This document shows, one piece after another, positions 31,635 through 41,990 of a DNA stretch of 64,000 bases. The stretch lies in assembly GCA_037179335.1 (NCBI GenBank), contig JAKZHN010000001.1, forward strand, positions 620,001 to 684,000, in the 5' to 3' direction. The translations under genes were made by a program, and so were the position numbers. Numbering within the stretch: position 1 is the stretch's first letter; each line of letters starts with the position of its first letter. Origin of the DNA: Cyclaneusma minus (lineage: Eukaryota; Ascomycota; Leotiomycetes; Marthamycetales; Marthamycetaceae). The notes under the pieces are model-generated. The model made no database searches. It was not told where the DNA came from and saw only the letters and a list, made by a program, of their open reading frames with translations.

Positions 31635-32977
31635 ATGGTCTTATACGACAACGCTGGCATGCTGCTGGCCAGCCAGACGGCATTGTTCGCCGTTGCTACC
31701 ATCCTAATGGGCCTGCGAGCATATACCCGTCTGTCTATTCTTGGATCATGGGGTCACGATGATAGTCTTATGGCGGTAGCATGGGTAAGTTGAAGTCGCC
31801 TTCCGTCGCTCATTTTTGTGCCTAACATTGTCAATCAGGTCTTCAACCTCATCATGACGCCTATTGTTATCGACGGAGCCATATACGGCATTGGAGTGCA
31901 CTTAATCCATATTCCATCAGCCAACCTTTTCCATGCGTTCAAGGTAAGCGCGAATTCTATCTAGCCATCTTGGTGCGGAATTTAACAAGGGATTCAGCTC
32001 TTTTTCATCTGGGAAATAATCTATCTTGGTGCTGCTGCTCTCGTCAAGCTCAGTATTCTCTATGCCCTCCGACGCATTGCCAGAAACAAATATTATATCT
32101 GGTCTCTCTGGTTTATGGCCACGCTTGAAATCGTCAGCAGCTCGGTTATCATAATCTACGTTTTGATTCGATGCAAGCCTATTGCCTTTGGCTGGAACCC
32201 AACCATTGCCGGCGGAACCTGCTGGAGTGCCCATATTTTAATTCGATACAGCTATATGATATCGGCTGTTTCGATCGTGGTCGATTTTTTCTGTGCCATT
32301 ACGCCTGGCTTTATTGTATGGCCGCTACAAATCGGTATCAGGTCAAAGCTTTTGGTAGCCATCCTTTTGGCCCTTGGAGTTTTGTATGTTCGCGTCCTTC
32401 TCCCTGCTCCTAGTAATTTACTGACAGCTCGACAATAGCGCAAGTACGGCCACCATTCTGCGACTCCGGGAGATAGTGAACCTAACGCACCCCGAGGACT
32501 ACCTCTGTAAGTCCCCTTACTATCTCCCAGCTCGCAGGGCTGCACTAACAGCAGTACGCAGACTCCAACACCGGTGTGGTCTTTTGGTCGAATCTCGAAG
32601 TCGACGTGGGAATGATTGCCGGATGTCTGATGACGCTGCGGCCGCTCCTTGAGCCTTTCCTGCCCAAGAGCTCACGTAAATCCAAGGCGAAACCATCGTA
32701 CAGTAACTCGTACAGTAACTCGTACGGTAACAACACGTTTGTGAATCGGAAGTTTGGCGGTAGCCGGAAAGGCCACACGCAGCTCGACAACTCGATCGAT
32801 ATGGAGCTGGTCGAGCCAACTGACCAGAAGCACGCGGTCACCATTTCCGGCGATGGCTGGGCGAAGACAGATAGCATGGCAAGCAAGGACGACTTCACCG
32901 AGGGCGATATGGTTTCGTACGGAGGCTCGCCTGACGGCATTCAAGTCACCAAGACCTACACGGTTAGAGGCATCTGA
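31635..32977 (+). CDS. Fungal rhodopsin-domain integral membrane protein (PTH11-like class)
   Basis: Five exons: 31635..31784, 31839..31943, 31998..32383, 32439..32506, 32562..32977; introns 54-55 nt; 374 aa. All junctions keep frame. Seven hydrophobic segments are visible, starting with LLASQTALFAVATILMGLRA and including FFIWEIIYLGAAALVKLSIL, LEIVSSSVIIIYVLI and LLVAILLALGV. Typical family spots are RAYTRLSILGSWGHDD after TM1, CKPIAFGWNP in the third outer loop, and STATILRLREI before the last helices (GVVFWSNLEVDVGMIAGCLMTLRPL). The roughly 100-aa cytosolic tail is Ser/Lys-rich. There is no CFEM domain. Relatives of this class include the Magnaporthe Pth11 receptor, but most are uncharacterised; ligand unknown. 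Confidence 0.88.
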
Positions 32978-33149
32978 ATGTCGACTTCGATTTTCGAGGA
33001 GGGTCGCAGCGTGGTAGGAAATGAATGCTTGAAATTCAAGGAGGCTCGGAAAACAGCATGGAAAGGGAAAGCAATGTTGCTAAGTAGCTTGGCTATCGCT
33101 GGCGTTCCTGGAGCTCTACGACACACTCCTCCGCGATGAGGCCATTCTG
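32978..33149. other. 3' flank of rhodopsin-domain gene
   Basis: Probable 3' UTR and spacer; nothing else recognised. Confidence 0.35.
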
Positions 33150-33640
33150 CAGGCTGTGCTCTGCGAAGATTCTCCGTCCCTCAAGTCGGCACCAGCGTCG
33201 GTCAAGAATATTTCCACCCTGGCTTTGTCATTTTCGGACGCCAGGAGAAGCGCGGCATGGCGCGAAGGCATTCCTTGTTGGTGCTACCGATGGCAAAAAT
33301 CTCATATATTCACATCGGCATTCGGGTGCAACCATTTTTTATTATTTTGTTGTTTCTTTGACTGTCAGGCCGGCACCAGCGTCGATGAAACATTTTGGAA
33401 CCCTGGTATGACACTTTTCGGTCTTCGCAGAGGAGGGGAATTGCTGTATGGTGTCATGGTAATTTTTTTGGAGGCTGGCAAGCACTATATGATTATATCC
33501 AGCAATAGTTAATACCCATAGCCGTCCTGTTTGTAAAACAATGAAAATGGAATGCTACAGCTGCTTGGTCGGCACCAGCCTCAGTTAGCCATTTTACAAT
33601 CGCAGCTGTGGAGTAACACGGCATGTGAGGGAATGCTCAA
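33150..33640 (-). pseudogene. Decayed ankyrin-repeat remnants
   Basis: Three minus-strand fragments, about 190 bp apart, translate to ankyrin-like consensus: LASENDKARVEIFLTDAGAD (near 33215-33270), HTRVPKCFIDAGAG (near 33372-33412) and AAIVKWLTEAGAD (near 33560-33600). They lie in different frames with stops and indels between them and have no start. The GCTGGTGCCG core recurs each time. I read them as remains of an ankyrin gene, possibly related to the intact array at 25.8-27.9 kb. Confidence 0.5.
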
Positions 33641-34251
33641 CCCCGCTTTTGACACTTGTTGGGTACATAGGACTTCTTACCCAGATATAGGGAGACTGGC
33701 GGCTTGTGATAAATTGATACTGGTAATAGCATATGATTATCGGAAAGAAACAAACCAATCATTCACATGTCCATGATTACGATCGCCCTCGCGGCCAAGT
33801 CTCAACGAACATTTTACTCGAGTGAGGGACCAGGAACAGCTCAACATCAACAAGGCAAAGCGTGGCCGTTTCAGCTGTTACCAGTAAGCAGTCAACCTTC
33901 AACAACAAGCTGGGCACTGAAGTAGATAGCAAAGCACTCAAGGACTGGTTGATGATACTATGTTGCAAAAGAGACATCGCCCCCGAAGTACCGATGTCGC
34001 AATAGAGTAGTGAATCCTTAGTAAGCTTCGGACCCCAGATTCCGAATAGCGCCGAACGATCAATTGATGGGACGATGATGTTACCGCCCCACATCCCCAG
34101 CCACTACTCCAGCTCCATTCCCGAGTCATACATGTCTCAAAAAGCTCCTTGATAGATACCCAAGCTCCTCGACCTCGCTCCTCTCTCTTCCTCCACCCTC
34201 ACCTCCTACATCTCCAAAACTTGCGCTCAAAAAATCCTACTTGCAGCCGCA
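33641..34251. other. Promoter side of hydrolase gene, with a short dispersed repeat
   Basis: No gene. Positions about 34005-34090 resemble 29490-29570: both contain GATTCCGAATAG(T/C)GCCGAACGAT preceded by a GCAATA.../AAGC..CGGACC-type block. The last 150 bp are pyrimidine-rich, as in a fungal promoter or 5' UTR. Confidence 0.45.
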
Positions 34252-35267
34252 ATGTCTTGTACAGAAACTGAGGGCATTCACCATATCGACGGCGAGCACC
34301 CGATCGATCTCTACACCAAAACATGGACCGTATGCGCCAGCCCCCCTTTCCCCCTTCATCCGTTCACATTCCGCTCAAGCACTTCTCTCGAGAACGCAAA
34401 ACTGATCCCATCCTTCTTCAGCCCACCGGTGAAACCAAAGCCAAAATGATCATAGTCCACGGCTTCTCCGACCACATCAACCGCTACTACGAACTCTTCC
34501 CCACGCTCGCCTCGCGCGGCATCTGCGTCCACGGTTACGACCAACGCGGCTGGGGCCGTTCGGTGCATTCCCCCTCCGACAAAGGTCTCTCCGGCGGCAC
34601 CTCCCTCGTCATCAGCGACCTTGTCTCCGTAATAAAATCCCAACTTCCCTCGCCCGTCCCACTCTTCCTATTCGGCCATTCCATGGGCGGCGCCGAAGTG
34701 TTAACTTTGGCTTGCGATCCGGAATATGCTTGGTTGACAGAACATATTCGCGGCTGGATGACCAACGCTGCGCTTATTGGATTTCCGCCGAGCATGCAGC
34801 CGAATTCCGTCAGTGTGTTTTTCGGGCGCCTGGCTGGAAAGCTGTTGCCTAAGATGCAACGTCTCACTGTCGTGCCTGGACACCAAGTAACGCGCGATCC
34901 GCAAGTGATCAAAGACATTGAAGACGATCCGTTGCGCCACGATACGGGCACACTTGAACAACTAGCAGGCATGTTAGATCGCGGCGACAATCTGAAGCAT
35001 CAGAAGGTGAAATTGAATAAAGGGGTCAAGGCTTTGTGGATTAGCCATGGGAGTGGCGATTTAACGACCAGTTGGCAGGATTCGAAGGACTTTTATGAGA
35101 GGGCGGAGGTGCAGGATAAGACGTTTAAGAGCTATGAGGGGTGGTACCATCAGTTGCATGCTGATAAGGCGGATAACAGGGATGTGTATGCAAGGGATGT
35201 GGGAGATTGGATTTTGGAGAGGGTAGAGGGGGATAGGAAGGCGGGGATGACGAGTTCGAAGTTGTGA
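34252..35267 (+). CDS. Monoacylglycerol lipase-like alpha/beta hydrolase
   Basis: Exons 34252..34329 and 34422..35267 (92-nt intron, GTATGC donor, CTTCAG acceptor) give 307 aa. The first exon adds the usual start (DLYTKTW), which meets PTGETKAKMIIVHGFSDH in frame. The HGF oxyanion motif is at 39-41. The nucleophile elbow GHSMGG places Ser at 113. The acid is likely Asp in SHGSGDLTTSW, and the base His in YHQLHADKADNRD. The layout matches yeast Yju3 and human MGLL, which cleave monoacylglycerols to glycerol and fatty acid on lipid droplets and membranes. The family is broad, so the substrate is inferred. No signal peptide. Confidence 0.87.
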
Positions 35268-35610
35268 GCGGGAAGGGTAGGGGGTGATGGGAAGGATGGA
35301 AGTTTGGGTGAGGCGTTTAAGGAATCAGAGGGCACCTGGGGGGTGGAGGCATACCCAACAGTAGATGTGTTTCTTTCCAATGCATTAGGTAGAGTCGGGT
35401 GGGCGTTTATCAATACCAAGCCTATGATTTACGAAATATCAAGGCACCGTCTTTGTCGAAGCGTCTACACTTGATCAGCTAGGGTCTAGGAAGAAGCTAC
35501 ATGATCGACGATAAACACCAGAAACTAGGAGGTGACGAAGTCACTCGAACCCTAGGCAATCCGCTGTACCGCAGAAGCGGTCTTCTGTCAACTCAATAGC
35601 ATTCTGTCGT
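35268..35610. other. 3' flank of hydrolase gene
   Basis: No gene. The last bases (TTCTGTCGTGCCGGA) look like the end of a further, truncated repeat unit of the array that follows. Confidence 0.4.
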
Positions 35611-36193
35611 GCCGGACTCTTTCTTGTCGCTAGGCGCTGCCGCACTTCAATATAACTTAGAAGGAACTCGATTTAAAGGCCTTTATACACAAGCCCATTA
35701 CACCCAAACTCAGGCGTGTTATATATCGATCTTTTTGGAATTTCGAGCTCTATCAGCCTATGCCATTTTCAAGTCATAAAGATCATATTTCAAAAATCAC
35801 TCTTCCAACGTCGACGTGCAACAGAACCCCGTAGAGGTAGGTTGGAGCGAGATCACATGATCCCGCCAAAATTCTGGCCAAAAGGTTTTGTCGCGCCAGG
35901 ATCTTTCTTGTCGCTAGGCTCTGCCGCGCTTCAATATAAGTTAAAAAAGCATCACTTTTACAACCTTTATACACAAGCCCATTACGCCCAAACCCAGGCG
36001 TGTTATACATCAATCTTTTTGAAATTTCGAGCTCTATCAGCCTATGACATTTTCAAGTCGCAAAGACCAGATTTCAATAACCACTTTTCCAACGTCGACG
36101 TGCAACAAAACGGGACGGCGGAGGGATCAATGGGCCAAGATCACATGATCCCACCAAAGCTTTAGCCAAAAGGTTTTGTTACACGGCGTCTTC
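35611..36193 (+). repeat. Tandem repeats R2 and R3, about 291 bp each
   Basis: R2 (35611-35901) and R3 (35902-36193) both start CTTTCTTGTCGCTAGG. Both continue through CTTCAATATAA, TTTATACACAAGCCCATTAC, GCGTGTTATA and GAGCTCTATCAGCC, and end in the palindromic core (GTCGACGTGCAACA... to ...GGTTTTGT). A third, diverged copy (R1) lies at 6950-7170. No transposase or terminal duplication was found, so the mobility class is unknown. Confidence 0.7.
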
Positions 36194-36915
36194 AGGGCAC
36201 CTTCAGGGCATGCAGTCCCCTGGAAGCCCTGGGGAATCCCTTGAGTCCCAGTACTCCAGGCATCTCCAGCCCCTAAAGCTATCCTGAAGCTACCGTGTAG
36301 CGGTACCCCCCCACCCCTAAAGACGACGTGCAACAAAACCATGAGTACCCTGACTGAAGGTTACATGACCGGTCCCAATCTGCCAAAAAGTTTTGTTGCA
36401 CATCGGCTTCAGGCCTCCTTCGGGGCATATGGACTCCCTGAAGGTCCCCTGTAGCGGTGAAGTTGCACCCTAAAGGCGATGTGCAACAGAACTATTTGAG
36501 ATCTCGAAAGGTCACATGACCCCGCCAAAATTCCAGCAAAAGGTTTTGTTTGCACGTCGACTCCAGGCTTCCTTCAGGGTACTTGGTCCCCTAAAGCCCC
36601 TTGAAGGCCCCCCAAAGCCCCATCAAGCTCAGATCTCTAGGCATCTCAAGTGCTGAAGCTCCTCTGTAGAGGTGAAGCTCCAGCCTAAAGACGACGCGCA
36701 ACAAAACCATGGGCACCCAGACCCCAAGTCACATGACCGGTCCCAATTTGCCAAAAAGTTTTGTTGCACGTCGGCTTCAGGCTTCCTCCAGGGCACATGT
36801 CCCCTGAAGGTCCCCAAGAAGCCCTGTAAGGCGAAGAACTCCAGGCATCTCCAGCGCCGAAGGTCCCCTGTAGCCAGAAAGTTGCGTCCTGAAGAAGATG
36901 TGCAACAAAACTGAG
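36194..36915 (+). repeat. Array of palindromic units (GTGCAACAAAAC / GTTTTGTTGCAC)
   Basis: Left arms near 36321, 36476, 36691 and 36895 read GACG(A)TGCAACAAAAC or close. Right arms near 36390, 36541 and 36757 read GTTTTGTTGCACGTCG or close. Each 65-90 bp core between arms holds a CACATGA or ACATGACC site and a GCCAAAA run. Between cores lie GC-rich spacers with repeated CTTCAGG, CCCCTGAAGG and CTCCAGGCATCTC blocks. Unit spacing is irregular (about 155-225 bp). Each core could fold into a long hairpin. Confidence 0.7.
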
Positions 36916-37111
36916 GAGGGAGTTGAGCATCCTCTGATTGCCAGCCGAACATATTCCGTAAGACCAATATTTCCGATGCGATCCTCCCCTGCTTCCTTGT
37001 CAAGTCTATGGTATGACATTGGTCTCCTGCCTGCAGAATGTATCACTCACATCAGATCACAAGCTCTTCGAATCGTCAATCGAGCGGGGTATATTTGTCT
37101 CCTTATTCCTC
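36916..37111. other. 3' flank of the 588-aa mitochondrial-type gene
   Basis: No gene seen; probable 3' UTR of the minus-strand gene. Confidence 0.35.
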
Positions 37112-38932
37112 TCAGAAAGAAGCACCAGCGCCAGCAGGCCTGTGGCCGTCGTGATTTTTGCTCTTATTTTTCACCTCTCTGCCTTTCCCGTCTTTGCCTT
37201 TTCCCTGTGCGCCTTTCTCCTCCCTGCCCTTCCCCCCTCTACCGCTCTCATCCACCCTCTGCTTCACAATCCCCCTCCTCGCCATCTCACTCTTCACCTC
37301 CTCTTCCATCTCCCTCTCATAAATAATCCGCTGCACCTCCTCACTAACCTCCCAGCTCTCGCCCGGCGGCGCATACAAATAGCCCATCAATTTCCACAAC
37401 CAAAGCTGTGCATGAAAAGTCGTCTTCTTGTGCTTCAACACCACAATCTCCCTATCAAACAACACCGGATGCATTTCCCGCAGCCTCTGCACGTGCAGAT
37501 CGCCCAACAAGCGGCGCAAATTGTACACCGGGATTTTACTCTTCTTTTGGGGAGCGGGTCGGTCGAGCGTTGCCCAATACGGCGGTCCTTCGACAACGAC
37601 AACGCGCTCTTCAAACTCTTTTTCTACCTCGACAGTGGTGGCCACGCCGTCGCGCATCTGGACTCGTACTTCCCTCGGCACGTGTGTCTCTCTACTTTCC
37701 TTCCTCGCATCCAAAACCTTCTGCGTCAGGCCCAGCCACAAAACGGCAGCAGGTTGATGCATTTTAGCCACTTGCTGCCAAGCAATTTCTGATTCTTTCG
37801 GGTAGGTTAAATAGCCTTTTTTGAGGGAGGCGAGCATGTCGAGTTGCTCGATGGTACGGCGGCGCATGAGTTCGAGCATGTGGTCTTCCATGTCTTCGCA
37901 CCAGTTTAGATTGGAGGGGGAGAGCCGGCCGCCGACGTTGAAGAGGCGGCGGGAGAGGAAAGCTTTCCAGGCGGAGTGGTATTTGGGGACATTGGTTTGC
38001 CATTTGAATTTTTTGAAGAGGGTCAGGAGATGGTAGCGCGCGAGGGTGTAGACGCGGGGGCCGATGGTTTGGGGGCGGAAGGGGTTTTCGTTTGGACGGG
38101 AGATAGGGGGTGGGTGTAGGGAGGAGGACGTAGAGACGGTGGTAGATGCGGTCTCCTGGATAGGAGATGTGCTGGATTGCCCAGAAGATGTGTTTGGCTC
38201 GAGTTCTTCTGCTGGAGCGTGTTCGGATTCTTGTGCAAAACTCGCGGGTTCCGGGTCAAGGTCTGAATCTTCAAATTCATCGCTTCGATAAGGATCCGCA
38301 TCCGGGTCCACGTCCTCATCCAACTCCCTCTGGCTATGCGTCTCAAGTAGTTGCGCCTCCGCCTGCCGTGACTTCGTTGCCAGACTGCGCGGCATCCACC
38401 ATGGGTCATTTGTCTCCGGATGTTCAACAAGCTCAAAGTCCTGTAGGAAATAACGAGGCAGCGTGATACCTGTAGTCTTGCAAGTTCGCAAAGGAGAAGA
38501 AAGCATCTGAGCTGAAAGGGGTCAGCACATGTTAATCTAACCTTTTGATACTCAGTCCCACATACCGTATGGATTATTCGCTAATTGCTTCTGCATTTCC
38601 GTCATAGTAGAAGTCGGACTCGGAGGAGCTTTGGGAAGCTTGTGTTTCTGTCTCGATGCCAACCATGTTGAATCCATCAATGGCGAGAGAGGTAAATTTC
38701 GGGCAGACCGTGGTTCTGACATGACTTTATGGGGTCGCAAAGTTCCGACGAATTTCACGATATCCCCCGATTCGACTTTCCGGACAGGACTCCGCTCGGG
38801 CAGCTCTTCGCTCGAGGCATCTTGACGTCGTGGTTCGGAGGCTCCATTTCTGGGTGTTGGTTCTGGATTGACGGCGGCGGAATAATGCCTGCACCTCAAG
38901 GCGCTGCTACGGCGGATTGCGCATCTCTTCAT
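37112..38932 (-). CDS. Putative mitochondrial protein of unknown fungal family
   Basis: Exons 38566..38932 and 37112..38511 joined over a 54-nt intron give 588 aa. The N-terminus (MKRCAIRRSSALRCRHYSAA) is Arg-rich, without acidic residues, and ends in a presequence-like cleavage context, so mitochondrial import is likely. A conserved-looking segment spans the junction (NNPYAQMLSSPLRTC, RYFLQDFELV, PWWMPRSL). A low-complexity acidic linker follows (residues about 175-280). The second folded block begins YTLARYHLLTLFKKFKWQ and includes WLGLTQKVLDARKES and LWLWKLMGYLYAPPGE. The tail is Lys/Gly-rich. I suspect a fungal mitoribosome or gene-expression factor but do not recognise the family. It shares a 206-bp promoter with ClpP. 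Confidence 0.78.
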
Positions 38933-39138
38933 ACCAAAACGAGGGTTCCGATATGACGACGAGATGTTGTATGTTGAAGCTGGAAATATTTGAGAGCTTT
39001 GAATTCAATGCTTCGGGGAAGACTTCGGAGAAACGGGCGCGCTCGGGCCGAGTCCCGTCGCGTGCCGCGTTCCCCAGCTTTTGCCAATTAAGAGCTCGTG
39101 AAGCTGCCCCCAGACTCCACATAATTCCAACAATCGCA
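38933..39138. promoter_or_regulatory. Shared divergent promoter, 588-aa mitochondrial protein / ClpP
   Basis: 206 bp between start codons of two oppositely oriented genes, both with presequences. No factor site is certain. Confidence 0.45.
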
Positions 39139-40097
39139 ATGTTTTCAAGATCGCTGAGGCCGGCGCAGTTGGCGCGTAAGCTGCGTATACCGACGATACC
39201 ACAGGTGTCTGTTGCGACCAGATCGTATTTTCAGAATGGAAATGGAAATGCACAACCTCCACGAGCCTGGACGCCCATGCCGTACATTACAGAGACCACT
39301 GTGAGTTCGAGACACCTTCAAGCTATACGAACACTTGACTGACAATATAGGGTGGAGGTTGGCGACAATGTACGTGATGAAAGCCATAGTCAATGCGCCA
39401 GTATAGAACACCGGTACTGATCCAATGCCAAAGCCGACATCTTCTCTAAACTCCTCCAAGTAAGTGCCCAAATTCTTACCAATTTATCATATACTAGGTT
39501 GCCATACTGACAAAAGCAAAGGAACGCATTATCTGCCTCAACGGCGAAGTAGACGACACAGTAGCCGCCGCCATCGTCGCCCAACTCCTGTACCTCGAAT
39601 CCGAAGCCCACGACAAAGCCATAACCCTCTACATCAACTCGCCCGGCGGCTCCGTCACCTCCGGCATGGCCATCTACGACACCATGTCCTACATCTCCTC
39701 GCCCGTCTCCACCGTCTGCATCGGGCAAGCCGCTTCCATGGGCTCTCTTCTCCTCTGCGGCGGTTCCCCTGGCATGCGTCAATGCCTGCCCCATAGCTCT
39801 ATCATGATCCACCAACCTTCTGGAGGCTATTTTGGCCAAGCGTCAGATATTGCTATACATGCGCAGCATATTTTGAGGACGAGAGGACAGTTGAATCGCA
39901 TTTATCAGAAGCATTTGACGAAGGAACATAGCTTGGAGGAGATTGAAAGGATGATGGAGAGGGATAGGTTTATGACGGCCGAGGAGGCGTTGGAGATGGG
40001 GTTGGTGGATCGGATTATTGGGAGTAGGAAGGAGGAGAAGGAAAGAGAGAAGGAGGAGGAGAGGAAGAAGGCGGAGGCGGAAAAGGATGAGAAATGA
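39139..40097 (+). CDS. Mitochondrial ATP-dependent Clp protease proteolytic subunit
   Basis: ClpP forms the tetradecameric serine-protease chamber that works with ClpX in the matrix. Exons 39139..39300, 39351..39369, 39434..39459 and 39522..40097 give 260 aa. Exons 2 and 3 are micro-exons of 19 and 26 nt, forced by the conserved sequence (MPYITETTGGGWRQ, then SDIFSKLLQ, then ERIICLNGEV). Residues 1-35 form an Arg-rich presequence. The catalytic triad is complete: Ser141 in GQAASMGSLLL, His166 in IMIHQPSGG, Asp217 in ERDRFM. The C-terminus carries a charged coiled tail (KEEKEREKEEERKKAEAEK), often seen in eukaryotic ClpP. Budding yeast lacks ClpP, but filamentous fungi keep it. Confidence 0.93.
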
Positions 40098-40195
40098 GCT
40101 TTATGAGCAGAGAGAGATGAAGATGAGAGACGGGAGTTGTTGATGATATATGGTCTAGGAAGTCTGCATTGCCATGGAAAATGCAGAAACGAATT

Positions 40196-41224
40196 CTACC
40201 ACCACTTCTCACAAAGCACATGGCTGGGATCCATTCCCTCAGCCTCCTGCGCAATTTTCACAAACTCATCCGTCATCCCCGGCACCCCACAGACATAAAC
40301 CACCGTCTGCCCCCTCTCCTCTGGTTTCCCCAACGCATCCAACAAATCCTCCTTCGTCATCCTCCCCCTTTTCCACCCTACTTTCTCATCCCCCTCCATC
40401 CCTCCAACAGCACTCCTGTCCTCCTCAGCTTCTCCCCCCTCGCCCGTAAGCCACAACCCCAACCTTCCCTTTACCTTCCCACTCCCAAATATCTCCCGCA
40501 GTCTATCCAAAAACAATATCTTACTCTCCGTCTCGCCCCTGGCATCCGCATCAGTACCCTTCGTGCCGTACAAAAACCTCACCTCTAGTCCATCCAAGCC
40601 TTCAGAGTTGTCTGCATTTGAGTCCTCTGCGGTCGATGGCCGGGTTTCCGCAATATGACTCACTATACTCATCAACGGATTAATCCCCACCCCCCCAGCA
40701 ACCAACACCACCCTCTTCACACCCCCCACACCGCACCCCAGAATCGTCGGCGGCCAAGTAAAATTTCCGCCAACGCGCACATAAGCCGGTTGCTGGAGGA
40801 TCTCACGAGCGGGTTTCCAAAAATAAGCAGCTACAGGGTTGGTAGGAAAGTTTTGGATTGCCAGCTCGAGGTAGCCGAGGTCGTCAAAGCTTGATGATGC
40901 GGATGGTGTGGAGATGGTGGGAGGCCCCTCGGGAGGGGGAGGATGGACACGAGATGGTGGCGAGGTGATGGTGAAGCCGCCGGGTTTGGAGATGCTGGGG
41001 ACGGGGATGTGGACGTCGAGCCATTGGCCGGGGAGGAACTGGGGAGGGGAGACGGATGGGGTTAGTGCTTGAGGTGCGGGAATTGCTGTGGGTGAGAGGG
41101 TGGAGGGGTGAATGAGACGATTTTTGAGTTGAAGGGTGGAAATGATGGGAGAGTGGTGGGGTTGGGATTGAGAATGAGAGTCTGGCATTGACTTCGTCAC
41201 TCTTTGATGGATCGGACAAGGCAT
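40196..41224 (-). CDS. OXNAD1-like NAD-binding oxidoreductase
   Basis: Single-exon frame; the first ATG is at 41224, giving 342 aa (upstream codons in frame lack an ATG). It has ferredoxin-NADP reductase layout. The FAD-binding part contains FLPGQWLDVHIP and GGFTITSPPS. The NAD-binding Rossmann part contains VVLVAGGVGINPLMSIVSHI and the closing VVYVCGVPGMTDEFV. It ends LCEKWW, the C-terminal aromatic typical of this reductase group. Human OXNAD1 is mitochondrial and little studied; electron acceptor unknown. It lies 98 bp from the 3' end of ClpP, convergent. Alternative start at 41188. Confidence 0.85.
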   Translation of the reverse strand: MPCPIHQRVTKSMPDSHSQSQPHHSPIISTLQLKNRLIHPSTLSPTAIPAPQALTPSVSPPQFLPGQWLDVHIPVPSISKPGGFTITSPPSRVHPPPPEGPPTISTPSASSSFDDLGYLELAIQNFPTNPVAAYFWKPAREILQQPAYVRVGGNFTWPPTILGCGVGGVKRVVLVAGGVGINPLMSIVSHIAETRPSTAEDSNADNSEGLDGLEVRFLYGTKGTDADARGETESKILFLDRLREIFGSGKVKGRLGLWLTGEGGEAEEDRSAVGGMEGDEKVGWKRGRMTKEDLLDALGKPEERGQTVVYVCGVPGMTDEFVKIAQEAEGMDPSHVLCEKWW

Positions 41225-41990
41225 GTGATGGTTGATTCGGAGATTGCTAAGTGCCCAAGAAGATTTGGCTTTTGAAAAAGAAATGTTTGGAGATCGCACG
41301 GGTCTGAACTGACTACGCCATGCGAATTCTGGATTTGGTCAAGAAATGGGAAGTTTGTCTTACTTTGATGTTGATGGGTGGATGAAGCCCAGGAATCGAA
41401 AGTCTGATGACCCGGATGCGAGGATTGATTTGGTCTACTCGACTGATTATGACCGGGTGTATGGACTACCAGTTGCTATTAGTCTGCTTGTCTCAAAGGA
41501 ATCTTCTCAACGACAAGAAAATAGATGGAATTACACTATCTCTAGGCTCCTGAGCCGTCCGCTCAACATGGCTCAAGTACGGCTTAGCCGCCATCGCCAT
41601 CGCACGTCGCGCAACCAAAAAGCACCAAGGCCTCGAAGACGAAACCTGCCGAGGGGAAAGATACTTGACCGACATAAGATTATCCGAGCATCAAATGGTG
41701 TTCTTAACAGCAACGATTGGTCCGCAATGTCGAGTCGTTAACATTAGCATCGTGTCGTGAACTAAGGCGGGATGCCGCGGAACCAAGGACTCGATTTGAC
41801 TTCGCAGAACGACGGAAGCTAAGAGACTGGCAGCTAAAACTTTGTTTCCCGGATATGACAGCACGATGCGAACTTTCTTTGCTTAAATGTTGTGCAGAGC
41901 CCGAGAATCTGGAGGGAAATCGTACATCGTAAGATTCATACAGCATATGCATTCCATTGTCATTGTGACTGGCGACCGAGATTCCCCACC
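41225..41990. other. Divergent spacer, OXNAD1-like / Ser-rich protein
   Basis: 766 bp. A plus-strand frame from ATG 41346 (131 codons) is unrecognised and probably not a gene. Otherwise this should hold the two divergent promoters. Confidence 0.4.

Noticed and set aside
36194..36915. CRISPR array or tRNA cluster reading of the palindromic repeats
   Set aside because: Spacing is irregular, arms are inverted, and there is no spacer uniformity or tRNA A/B box pair.
41346..41741. 131-codon plus-strand frame
   Set aside because: Unrecognised, Arg-rich in the second half, no splice or context support; lies in a divergent promoter spacer.
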